The notes: a model not told the origin generated them from the letters alone. 8,130 bases of DNA from DATIKM01 sp035477595 (GCA_035477595.1 DATIKM010000174.1:1-8130); one strand, 5' to 3'; shown: positions 1 through 6,160, numbered from the stretch's first letter. Numbers and translations are program-made.

Positions 1-1
1 C

Positions 2-172
2 GGGCTGGGCACAGCGATCCTCCTGCGCCTGGCGGCGCCCGTGGGCAGGCGCCTGGGCCGCACCGGGTCCAACATCCTGATTCGCGTGATGGGCCTCCTC
101 CTGGCCGCCATCGCAGTGGAGTTCATCGCTGCCGGCGCCCGCGAGCTGCTGCCGGCACTCGCGGGTAGCTGA
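2..172 (+). CDS. MarC family integral membrane protein, C-terminal part only
   Basis: The open frame enters from the left edge and gives the last 56 residues before a TGA stop at 170-172. The visible part has the family's C-terminal pattern: a GRTGSNILIRVMGLLLAAIA stretch (small/Asn residues, then a basic residue, then a Gly-Leu-rich membrane helix) followed by EFIAAGARELL. MarC proteins are six-helix inner-membrane proteins of unknown transport function; the old link to multiple antibiotic resistance in E. coli was later withdrawn. Only the last membrane segment and a short tail can be seen, so the start, length and other helices cannot be judged. No terminator-like hairpin with a U-tract follows. 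The assignment rests on this one short conserved block. Confidence 0.7.
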   Translation, partial: GLGTAILLRLAAPVGRRLGRTGSNILIRVMGLLLAAIAVEFIAAGARELLPALAGS

Positions 173-202
173 CCGTCGGCACGCACCCACAGGAGGCCGC
201 GC

Positions 203-421
203 ATGACGCCAACGTTGCTCCTCGTGTCAGCCGCACTGTGGTCTCGCGCCGCGTCGGACAGCCGCAACGGGTCTGCGCGAAAGCTGGTTCTGCTGCCGGT
301 CCCGCTCGACCAGATCGGGCCGCAGCGCGAGTGCACGAGGGAGGAGGCAGGTGGAGCACGACGGCGGGTAGCGGGATGCGGCTCGCGCGGCTGTTCTTGG
401 AGGGCCGCAACGCGGTGGTGA
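203..421 (+). CDS. Doubtful small ORF with a good ribosome binding site
   Basis: A 72-codon frame opens with ATG at 203, preceded by AGGAGG at 191-196 with a six-base spacer, a near-ideal Shine-Dalgarno arrangement. The first dozen residues (MTPTLLLVSAALW) are mildly hydrophobic. The rest is rich in Arg, Ala and Gly, matches no family I know, and looks like GC-driven translation of non-coding sequence. Its 3' end overlaps the aldolase fragment in a different frame. It could be a true small gene, the 5' remnant of a decayed gene whose later part shifted frame, or chance. The binding site is the only real support. Confidence 0.2.
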   Translation: MTPTLLLVSAALWSRAASDSRNGSARKLVLLPVPLDQIGPQRECTREEAGGARRRVAGCGSRGCSWRAATRW

Positions 422-702
422 TCGCCGCCGACCGCGGTGAGGTCGACGGGCCGATCAGAGGCATGGCCAACCTGCCAGAGGCGGTCGGCAGGATCGCACC
501 GGAGGTCTCGGCCATCCTGCTCTCGCCGGGAATGCCGCCGCACTGCGGCGCGGCCTTCTCCCGCAAGGGCGCACCGCTCGCCGTGGTGCGGCTGAGCTGG
601 AGCACCGCCTGCGCCTTCCGCCGGGGCTATGCGCAGGACGACTCCGTGCCGGAGATGTGGCCGCGCGAGGCGACGGCGGAGCGGCACGGGCTGAGCGACT
701 GA
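376..702 (+). pseudogene. Truncated class I aldolase (DeoC/LacD/DhnA-like), N-terminal fragment
   Basis: From ATG 376 the frame encodes 108 residues resembling the first part of DeoC/LacD/DhnA-type class I aldolases: MRLARLFLEGRNAVVIAADRG, then GPIRGMANLPEAV, then AILLSPGM, then a beta-strand-like LAVVRLSW and a GYAQDDSVP segment. These aldolases are roughly 250-300-residue TIM barrels that use a Schiff-base lysine on a late strand. Here a TGA at 700-702 ends the frame at about one third of the barrel, and no downstream frame up to 811 resembles the missing half. The usual Asp-His-Gly of the first strand reads Asp-Arg-Gly (D19-R20-G21). The reading frame is open further upstream (to 238), but those residues look non-coding. 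ATG 376 lacks a close Shine-Dalgarno; GAGGAGG at 341-347 lies too far away. I infer a nonfunctional remnant by family resemblance. Confidence 0.55.
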
Positions 703-811
703 GCCGCGCCGCGGCGCAGGACTCCACCTGCGGTGACGCGCAATGACCCACTGCGGACGCCCCGGCCAGACGGGGCGGGCCAGCGCGGACGAACCATGGG
801 GGATCGATCGC

Positions 812-1951
812 ATGGAGAAGCTTCGTTTCGGCGTCATCGGCACGGGCGGCATGGGCACCGCACACTGCGCCAACTTCGAGAAGATCGAGGAGGCCGTGCT
901 TACGGCCGTCTGCGACATCGATGCCGGAGTAGTGCAGGCCGCGGCCGAGCGCTTCGGCGTGCCGGGCTTCGGTGCGGCTGAAGAGCTGCTCGACAGCGGG
1001 CTGGTGGACGCCGTCCTCATCGCCACGCCGCACTACTCCCATCCGCCCATCGCGATTGAGGCCTTTCGCCGGAAGATCCATGTGCTCTCCGAGAAGCCGA
1101 TCGCCGTCACCGTGTCGCAGGCGGACTCGATGATCGCGGCCGCACTCGAGTCCGGCTGCGCGTTCGGCGTCATGTACCAGTTTCGCTCTGCGGGGGTCTG
1201 GCGTCAGGCGCGCCGCATCGTTGAGGAGGGACGGCTGGGCGAGGTGTACCGCACCATGCTGGTGATGGGCTGGTACCGCAGCCAGGCCTACTACGACTCC
1301 GGCGGCTGGCGCGCCACCTGGACCGGCGAGGGCGGTGGCGTGCTCATCAACCAGGCGCCGCACTTCCTGGATGCCTTCGCCTGGCTAGGGGGACTACCGA
1401 CGCGACTGACGGGCGGGACGCGCACCCGCCTCCACGAGATAGAGGTGGAGGACGAGGCCTTTGCGACGCTGGAGTACGCCAACGGCGCTCACGGCTACCT
1501 CTACGCGAGCACGACGGAGGCGCCCGCATCCGAGGTGCTCGAAGTGTGCGGCGACCGGGGCAAGCTGGAGTTGCGCGGCGGCCAGCTCCGCGTGTGGGAC
1601 CTGAGTACGTCGATTCGCGCCCACTGCCGCGAGTCGACCGCCATGTGGGGCGACCCGGAGTCGGTCGCCTGGGCGCTTGAGCGGCCGGGCGGCGGCGGGC
1701 AACATCGCGAGATCACTGCCAACTTCTGCCGCCATATCACCTCTGGCGAGCCACTAATGGCGCCGGGCGCTGAGGGGCTCTGGGCCGTGGAGCTCATCAA
1801 CGGGCTGATCCTCGCCGGGCACACAGGCGACACGGTCGAACTGCCCGTGGATCGCTCCGTCTACGACCGGCTACTCGCGGAGCTGCAGGCGGGCTCCCGG
1901 GAGAAGAGCCGCGTGCGGGAGCAACGGGTTACGGACCCGCAACACCTGTAG
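812..1951 (+). CDS. Gfo/Idh/MocA family NAD(P)-dependent oxidoreductase
   Basis: The 379-residue product is a cytosolic dehydrogenase of the glucose-fructose oxidoreductase / inositol dehydrogenase / MocA family, which oxidises or reduces sugar- or cyclitol-type hydroxyls with NAD(P). A Rossmann fold opens at once (GVIGTGGMG, residues 7-15), followed by an acidic strand end (CDIDAG, 34-39) typical of NAD binding and VDAVLIATP (65-73). The family's Glu-Lys-Pro is at 94-96 with K95 the expected catalytic lysine, and GGVLINQAPHFLDAF (175-189) carries the conserved His184 and Asp187 in the C-terminal alpha/beta domain. Length is normal. ATG 812 is chosen over in-frame ATG 743 because it starts right at the Rossmann strand; only a weak GGGGGA (798-803) precedes it. 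Substrate cannot be read from sequence. The adjacent aldolase remnant hints at carbohydrate catabolism. Confidence 0.9.
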   Translation: MEKLRFGVIGTGGMGTAHCANFEKIEEAVLTAVCDIDAGVVQAAAERFGVPGFGAAEELLDSGLVDAVLIATPHYSHPPIAIEAFRRKIHVLSEKPIAVTVSQADSMIAAALESGCAFGVMYQFRSAGVWRQARRIVEEGRLGEVYRTMLVMGWYRSQAYYDSGGWRATWTGEGGGVLINQAPHFLDAFAWLGGLPTRLTGGTRTRLHEIEVEDEAFATLEYANGAHGYLYASTTEAPASEVLEVCGDRGKLELRGGQLRVWDLSTSIRAHCRESTAMWGDPESVAWALERPGGGGQHREITANFCRHITSGEPLMAPGAEGLWAVELINGLILAGHTGDTVELPVDRSVYDRLLAELQAGSREKSRVREQRVTDPQHL

Positions 1952-1982
1952 GCCGGGCCCGCGGAGCGTCCGCATGCAAGAC

Positions 1983-2010
1983 GGGGCCCGCGGCACTTGC
2001 CGCGGGCCCC
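1983..2010. terminator. GC-rich hairpin between converging genes
   Basis: A perfect inverted repeat, GGGGCCCGCGGC (1983-1994) with GCCGCGGGCCCC (1999-2010), makes a 12-bp stem with a four-base ACTT loop. It sits 31 bases after the oxidoreductase stop and 27 bases beyond the stop of the opposing LolA-like gene, the right place for a shared bidirectional terminator. Neither side has a U-tract (GCGAGG on the + side, GTCTTG on the - side), so it is not a textbook intrinsic terminator, although very GC-rich stems of this kind are common between converging genes in high-GC bacteria. Confidence 0.7.
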
Positions 2011-2037
2011 GCGAGGTCGGCTTCCCGGAGCGACGCC

Positions 2038-2832
2038 TCAGCTCGCTGGCCTGGCGAAGATGCTGTCCTCGAGCGGCACGTTGTTCTTCACCTCGGTGAT
2101 CGTGATCGTCAGCTCGACGGCCCCACCGATCGTGCTCACCAGCCGGAACGGCACCCTCACGCCGTCCACGAGCCGGTAGTCCGACAGGCGCGACGCCATG
2201 GTCATCTCGCCCTGTGGGCCCTGCACCGTCATCTCGCTCCGCGTGATCAGGAAGGTCCGGCCGTCGATCCACTGGACCAGGGGCTTGCCTTCCTTCGGCG
2301 TCAGCCTGAGCACATAGTGCGGCCGGCCGTCGATCACGGCCTGGCCCGTGACCTCCATCCTCTCGTAGAGCTCTGCCGCGTGCAGCACCGCGTTGAACCG
2401 GGCGGCGCGCCTCTGTAGCGCAAGCTCGACGCCCTCGAGCGTGCGTACACCGGTGAACGGATCCTTCGCCCAGCCCACGGCGCCATCGATGCCTTGCCGG
2501 ATCTCCCCGATGCCGCTGAGCGTCTGCACGCTCAGGAACTTGTCCGGCGCCTTCTGGAAGATCTCCAGGGTGCCGGTAAGGCCCTGCGCCCTGATCTCCA
2601 GGGTGCCCTTCATCGTGGTGCTTGTGAGCCGCTCGTAGGCAGCTCGGCCGCCGGTAGCAGCAATGTTACGGTTCAGCAGCTCCTGCGCGGTGATCGCCGG
2701 CAGTCTGGGCGCGGGCTGGGTCGCCGCTGGCTGCCTGGCGGCAGGTCTCCTCGGAGCAGGTTGCCGCTGCGCCATCGCGGCGACGGCCGACAGAGCGATC
2801 AGCGCGGCAGCCAGAACCATGCATCTTCTCAC
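2038..2832 (-). CDS. Exported LolA-like (outer-membrane lipoprotein-sorting-type) protein with Pro/Ala-rich linker
   Basis: The 264-residue protein starts with a signal peptide (MRRC, a hydrophobic Leu/Ala stretch, then AMA before Q22). A Pro/Ala/Arg-rich linker follows (about 22-46: QPAPRR, PAARQPAATQPAP), and then a beta-rich domain. Domain landmarks are an ELLNRNIAATGGRAAYERL helix (51-69), a GTLEI repeat (76-80 and 87-91), a GIDGAVGWAKDP block (114-125), YVLRLTP (173-179), DGVRVPFR (223-230) and the closing TITEVKNNVPLEDSIFARP. This order fits the LolA/LolB-like fold proteins often annotated as outer membrane lipoprotein-sorting proteins in environmental phyla. They are presumed to bind lipid or lipoprotein in the periplasm, but most are uncharacterised. 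The start is GTG at 2832-2830, seven bases from a GAGGAG site; ATG at codon 5 lacks such spacing. It follows the S41 peptidase gene by 46 bases and is likely co-transcribed. Confidence 0.75.
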   Translation of the reverse strand: MRRCMVLAAALIALSAVAAMAQRQPAPRRPAARQPAATQPAPRLPAITAQELLNRNIAATGGRAAYERLTSTTMKGTLEIRAQGLTGTLEIFQKAPDKFLSVQTLSGIGEIRQGIDGAVGWAKDPFTGVRTLEGVELALQRRAARFNAVLHAAELYERMEVTGQAVIDGRPHYVLRLTPKEGKPLVQWIDGRTFLITRSEMTVQGPQGEMTMASRLSDYRLVDGVRVPFRLVSTIGGAVELTITITEVKNNVPLEDSIFARPAS

Positions 2833-2839
2833 GTTTGTT

Positions 2840-2845
2840 CTCCTC
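2840..2845 (-). promoter_or_regulatory. Ribosome binding site fixing the GTG start of the LolA-like gene
   Basis: On the - strand GAGGAG is followed by seven bases (AACAAAC) and then GTG. This is the best-spaced Shine-Dalgarno in the window. It supports the GTG at 2832-2830 over the ATG four codons later, which would be 19 bases from the site. Confidence 0.75.
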
Positions 2846-2878
2846 GGGTTCGGGCGCCGGGATGGCGCCGGGCGATGT

Positions 2879-4171
2879 TCAGCGCGCGGCGACCACGCCG
2901 GTGATCAGGCGGATCCCGGCCTCCAACACCGGGTCGCGGCCCGCCAGCAGGTCGTCTCTCCTCACGTCTACGGGTACGTCGGGACGCACGCCCCGGCCTT
3001 CCAGAAGGACACCCTTCGGCGTGCGGAAGTCGGCCACAGCGTACTGCAGGCGGGCGCCGCCGGGCAGGCGCTCCACGATGGACGGGAGCACCATGCCTCC
3101 GGTCGTCCGGCCCACGATGCGCGCGCGGCCCAGCTCCTGCAGGCCGCCAGCCAGCACCTCCGACGTGCTGAGGGATGCCTCGTCGGTCAGCACGACGAGC
3201 GGCCCCGCGAAGGGCTCCGGTTGCGGAAAAACCGCAAAGTGGACATTGCCGCGGCGGAGCCGCATCGTGCCCAGGGAGGCCCTCCGGTCGAAGAAGGGCG
3301 TCGCCACACCCCAGGCCATTGCGCCGATGCCGCCGCCATTGCCGCGCAGGTCGATGATGATGCCGCGTGCGTCGCTCATTTCACGTATGGCATGCCGGAT
3401 GCGTTCCATGAGCGGCATGAGGAACAGGTTGAACCGCACGTAGCCGACGTTCCCCTCGAGCCGGCGCGTTTCCATCTCCACGTGCATCGGCGGAAGCTCG
3501 CCGAACTGGAACCGTTCTCCCTGCACCAAACGGCGCGTCAGGCGCACCATCTCGACGCGGCCGCCCTCCGCCACGCAGCGCAGCACCACGGTGCTGCCGG
3601 AGGGGCCCATCAGCCGGGCGCGCACGGCCATCATCACCTGAAGCCGCGCGAGCGCGATCCGCAACTCGCGCTGGCGCACGCGATCCACGACGGAGGCGAG
3701 CGGTTGGCCGTCGATGTGGGTCACGATGTACCCCGCGCGGATGCCCGCCTCCTCGCCTGGCGAGCCCGGCTCGACGCGCGTCACCACGCACTGCCCACCG
3801 ACAAGCTGGACGACCAGGCCTACCTCGCCGTCCATGGGTCGCCCGCGGGCCTCGTCCTCCGCCATGTAGGCCGCGGGAGGAATGATGGCGAAGTGCGACT
3901 GCCCCAGCTCGCCAAGCATGGTCTCAAGGACGCGGTAGAACGCCTGGTCGCCCTTGGCCGCGGCGGCACGGGGAGCGTACTGCGTGCGCATCGCTCGCCA
4001 GTCCACCCCGTTGAACCGCGGGTCGAAGTGGCGCTCGTAGACGCGTCGCCACACCAGATCGAAGACCTGCCGGCGCTGAGCCGGGCTGAGTTCGGCGGCG
4101 GGCGCAGGGCGAGGCAGCAGGGCGCCCAGCGCTGCGAGCGCGAGTGCAACAACCGTCAGGCGGCGGCTCAT
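2879..4171 (-). CDS. Secreted S41 family peptidase (Ctp/tricorn-like) with PDZ-like region
   Basis: From ATG 4171 the product has 430 residues. It opens with a signal peptide (MSRR, hydrophobic core, PAPAA before E27), so it is expected to act in the periplasm or outside the cell. The N-terminal helical part includes YERHFDPRFNGVDW (45-58) and LGELGQSHF (86-94), typical of S41 proteins. A PDZ-like segment follows (about 117-160: VVTRVEPGSPGEEAGIRAGYIVTHIDG). The protease core shows IIIDLRGNGGG (271-281) and STSE (335-338) aligned with the family's SASE, making Ser335 the likely nucleophile. About 25 residues later, where Ctp proteases carry the general-base Lys, this protein has Met360 (GRTTGGMVLPS). 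LLEGRGVRPDVPV (389-401) closes the domain. The longer in-frame start at 4222 would put an Arg-rich tail before the signal peptide and was rejected. The substrate is unknown. The LolA-like gene follows 46 bases downstream. Confidence 0.88.
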   Translation of the reverse strand: MSRRLTVVALALAALGALLPRPAPAAELSPAQRRQVFDLVWRRVYERHFDPRFNGVDWRAMRTQYAPRAAAAKGDQAFYRVLETMLGELGQSHFAIIPPAAYMAEDEARGRPMDGEVGLVVQLVGGQCVVTRVEPGSPGEEAGIRAGYIVTHIDGQPLASVVDRVRQRELRIALARLQVMMAVRARLMGPSGSTVVLRCVAEGGRVEMVRLTRRLVQGERFQFGELPPMHVEMETRRLEGNVGYVRFNLFLMPLMERIRHAIREMSDARGIIIDLRGNGGGIGAMAWGVATPFFDRRASLGTMRLRRGNVHFAVFPQPEPFAGPLVVLTDEASLSTSEVLAGGLQELGRARIVGRTTGGMVLPSIVERLPGGARLQYAVADFRTPKGVLLEGRGVRPDVPVDVRRDDLLAGRDPVLEAGIRLITGVVAAR

Positions 4172-4183
4172 GCGGGCGGTCTT

Positions 4184-4190
4184 CCTCCTT
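4184..4190 (-). promoter_or_regulatory. Ribosome binding site of the S41 peptidase gene
   Basis: AAGGAGG on the - strand lies 12 bases before ATG 4171, slightly long spacing but a strong match to the anti-Shine-Dalgarno. It supports the start at the signal peptide; the upstream in-frame start at 4222 lies before this site and leaves it inside the coding region. Confidence 0.65.
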
Positions 4191-4195
4191 CGCCG

Positions 4196-4211
4196 GCCGG
4201 CTGCAGCCGGC
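4196..4211. repeat. Perfect 16-bp palindrome in the divergent S41/uvrC intergenic region
   Basis: GCCGGCTGCAGCCGGC is exactly self-complementary. It lies five bases upstream of the S41 Shine-Dalgarno and 69 bases before the predicted uvrC -10 box. It could be an operator for a dimeric regulator, or a hairpin at the 5' end of the S41 mRNA. A second, shorter perfect palindrome, TCGTATACGA (4224-4233), lies 12 bases away. In DNA this rich in GC a chance palindrome of GCCGG type is quite possible. Confidence 0.4.
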
Positions 4212-4280
4212 GCGGGCGCCACATCGTATACGACGGCCGGCGGCGCGCGGCGTCACACGTTCGTGCTCCGGCGCCCCGTG

Positions 4281-4286
4281 TATAAT
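4281..4286 (+). promoter_or_regulatory. Consensus -10 box (TATAAT) of uvrC, leaderless arrangement
   Basis: A perfect TATAAT stands out in strongly GC-rich surroundings. Counting the hexamer as -12 to -7, position +1 falls on 4293, the A of the uvrC ATG. No Shine-Dalgarno exists between box and start (GGCCCC only). No -35 hexamer resembling TTGACA is found at 15-19 bases upstream, and the extended TGn element is also not in register. The position predicts a leaderless uvrC transcript. Confidence 0.65.
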
Positions 4287-4292
4287 GGCCCC

Positions 4293-6134
4293 ATGCCTAC
4301 CGCGGCTCTGCAGGAGAAGCTTAACGCGCTGCCCGCCCGTCCAGGATGCTACCTCTTCAAGGACGCCAACGGGCAGGTGATCTACGTGGGCAAGGCCGTC
4401 AGCCTGCGCAGCCGCGTCCGCTCCTACTTCCAGCCCGGCGCCGCGCTCGCGCCCAAAGCTCGCCGCCTCGTGCTGTCTGTCCGCGATCTGGACGTCATCG
4501 TGGTGGACAGCGAGCTGGAGGCCCTCGTCCTCGAGTGCAACCTGATCAAGAAGTATCAGCCGCACTTCAACGTGCGCCTGCGGGACGACAAGCACTACCC
4601 CTACATGTGCGTCACCCTCTCGGAGCCCTTCCCGCGGCTCCTGATGACGCGCCGCGCGCGCCAGGACGGCAACCGCTACTTCGGTCCGTACGCCCGCTCG
4701 CGCTCCGTATACGCCACGATGGATCTGCTGAAGAAGCTCTTCCCCATCGTTTCGTGCGGGAAGCGGTTCGACGGACGGCCCGTGCAGAAGCCGTGCCTGT
4801 ACCACCACCTTGGCCAATGCCTGGCGCCGTGCGCCGGGCTCGCCGCGGCCGCCGAGTACCGGCGCGCTGTGCGCGATGTGATCACCTTCCTCGAGGGGCG
4901 CCAGGAGCAGCTCATCCGTGACCTGCGCCGACAGATGGACCGAGCCGCCGAAGACCTGCAGTTCGAGCGCGCCGCGCGCCTGCGCGACCAGGTCGTCGCC
5001 GTCGAGCAGGTGCTCGCCCGCCAGAAGGTCATCAGCACGCGCATGATCGACCAGGACGTCATCGCGCTCGTCGCTGAAGACGATGGCGCGTGCGTGCAGA
5101 TGTTCTACATACGCGGCGGTAAGCTGATCGGTCAGAACCACTTCCTGCTCGAGGGCGCCGACTCGGAGAGCGACCAGGCGGAGGCCGTCCAGAGCTTCGT
5201 CCTGCAGTACTACCAGGACGCCGCGTTCGTGCCGCAGGAGATACTCCTGCCCTGCGACATCGACGAGGCCACCATCGTGGAGCAGTGGCTTCGCGCGAAG
5301 CGCGGGGGCAAGGTGGAGATGACCGTGCCCGTGCGCGGCGACAAGCGCCGGCTCGTGGACATGGCAGCCGAGAATGCCGCGCAGGCGATGGTGCAGATGC
5401 GGGCGGAGCTGCGCGCGCGCCTCGGCAACACGGAGCGCGCGCTGTCGGAGTTGGCGGAGGCATTGGGCCTCGAGGGGCCGCCGGCGCGCATAGAGTGCTA
5501 CGACATCAGCAACTTCCAGAACGAGGCCTTCGTCGGCTCCATGGTGGTCTGCCAGCACGGGTCCATGGCCAAGGAGGAGTACCGACGCTTCCGCATCCGA
5601 AAGCACGACGGGCGCGCCGACGACTTCGCCATGCTGCGCGAGATCCTCACGCGGCGACTCACCGAGGGGCGCCAGGGCAACCCCAGGTTCAACCGGATGC
5701 CGGACCTGATGATTGTGGATGGGGGCAAGGGCCAGCTCTCCTCCGCGGTGGAGGCGATGGCGGAGACCGGCGTGCGCGTGCCCGTGTGCGGGCTCGCCAA
5801 GCGGTTCGAGCTGCTCATCCTGCCGGACAAGCGGGAGCCGGTCGCGTTACCGCGCACGTCGCAGGCGCTCTACCTTGTGCAGCGCATCCGCGACGAGGCG
5901 CACCGCTTCGCCAACTCCTACCGCGTAGTGGTCCAGTCGAAGGGCAGCACCCGAAGCACACTCGACGCCGTTCCGGGCATCGGCCCCCGCCGACGCAAGG
6001 GCCTTCTGAAGACGTTCGGATCCATCAACCGGCTGCGCGAGGCGACGGTCGAGGAACTGGCGTCCGTGCCGGGCATGACCCGGCCCGCTGCGGAGGCGGT
6101 GCGCGCTCACCTGCAGCGTCCCGCCGACGGCTGA
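4293..6134 (+). CDS. uvrC: UvrC, excinuclease ABC subunit C
   Basis: The 613-residue product is full length for UvrC, the dual-incision nuclease that joins UvrB on damaged DNA and cuts 3' then 5' of the lesion in nucleotide excision repair. Domains in order: an N-terminal GIY-YIG nuclease (PGCYLFKD, 17-24; VIYVGKA, 29-35; Arg39; Glu76 in ELEALVLECNLIKKY); a Cys-rich block with C155, C168, C176 and C180, spaced like the cysteines reported to hold a [4Fe-4S] cluster in E. coli UvrC; the UVR/UvrB-binding motif (about 203-238, including LQFERAARLRDQV); the RNase H-like 5' nuclease with Asp404 (CYDIS), Asp476 (IVDGGKGQ) and His537 (RDEAHRFA); and a C-terminal helix-hairpin-helix pair (about 555-605, VPGIGPRRRKGLL and SVPGM). 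All expected catalytic residues are present. ATG 4293 starts at the family N-terminus; an in-frame extension to 4170 is unlike UvrC and contains the -10 box. It is divergent from the S41 gene and probably heads a cluster with the downstream membrane protein and serpin. Confidence 0.97.
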   Translation: MPTAALQEKLNALPARPGCYLFKDANGQVIYVGKAVSLRSRVRSYFQPGAALAPKARRLVLSVRDLDVIVVDSELEALVLECNLIKKYQPHFNVRLRDDKHYPYMCVTLSEPFPRLLMTRRARQDGNRYFGPYARSRSVYATMDLLKKLFPIVSCGKRFDGRPVQKPCLYHHLGQCLAPCAGLAAAAEYRRAVRDVITFLEGRQEQLIRDLRRQMDRAAEDLQFERAARLRDQVVAVEQVLARQKVISTRMIDQDVIALVAEDDGACVQMFYIRGGKLIGQNHFLLEGADSESDQAEAVQSFVLQYYQDAAFVPQEILLPCDIDEATIVEQWLRAKRGGKVEMTVPVRGDKRRLVDMAAENAAQAMVQMRAELRARLGNTERALSELAEALGLEGPPARIECYDISNFQNEAFVGSMVVCQHGSMAKEEYRRFRIRKHDGRADDFAMLREILTRRLTEGRQGNPRFNRMPDLMIVDGGKGQLSSAVEAMAETGVRVPVCGLAKRFELLILPDKREPVALPRTSQALYLVQRIRDEAHRFANSYRVVVQSKGSTRSTLDAVPGIGPRRRKGLLKTFGSINRLREATVEELASVPGMTRPAAEAVRAHLQRPADG

Positions 6135-6160
6135 CGGGCTGCGCGACAGGTGAACGCGGA

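Noticed and set aside
455..1363. 302-codon - strand open frame opposite the oxidoreductase
   Set aside because: It is antisense to the Rossmann domain of a clear Gfo/Idh/MocA protein, with no motif of its own.
4172..4222. Seventeen-codon upstream extension of the S41 peptidase
   Set aside because: It would place a basic proline/alanine-rich segment before a normal signal peptide and would make the Shine-Dalgarno at 4184-4190 internal.
4224..4260. Sigma70-type promoter for the S41 gene using TATACG (4229-4224) as -10
   Set aside because: The hexamer matches only four of six bases, and the best -35 candidate (GTGACG) is 20 bases away, outside normal spacing.
2663..4285. 540-codon + strand open frame opposite the S41 peptidase gene
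   Set aside because: It has no recognisable domain, is rich in His, Arg and Ala, and mirrors the codon pattern of the well-supported S41 gene on the other strand.
4170..4292. Forty-one-codon upstream extension of UvrC
   Set aside because: It does not resemble UvrC N-termini and would translate through the TATAAT promoter element.
3924..5606. 560-codon - strand open frame crossing S41 and uvrC
   Set aside because: It lies antisense to most of uvrC and its product resembles no family; it is a product of high GC content at third codon positions.
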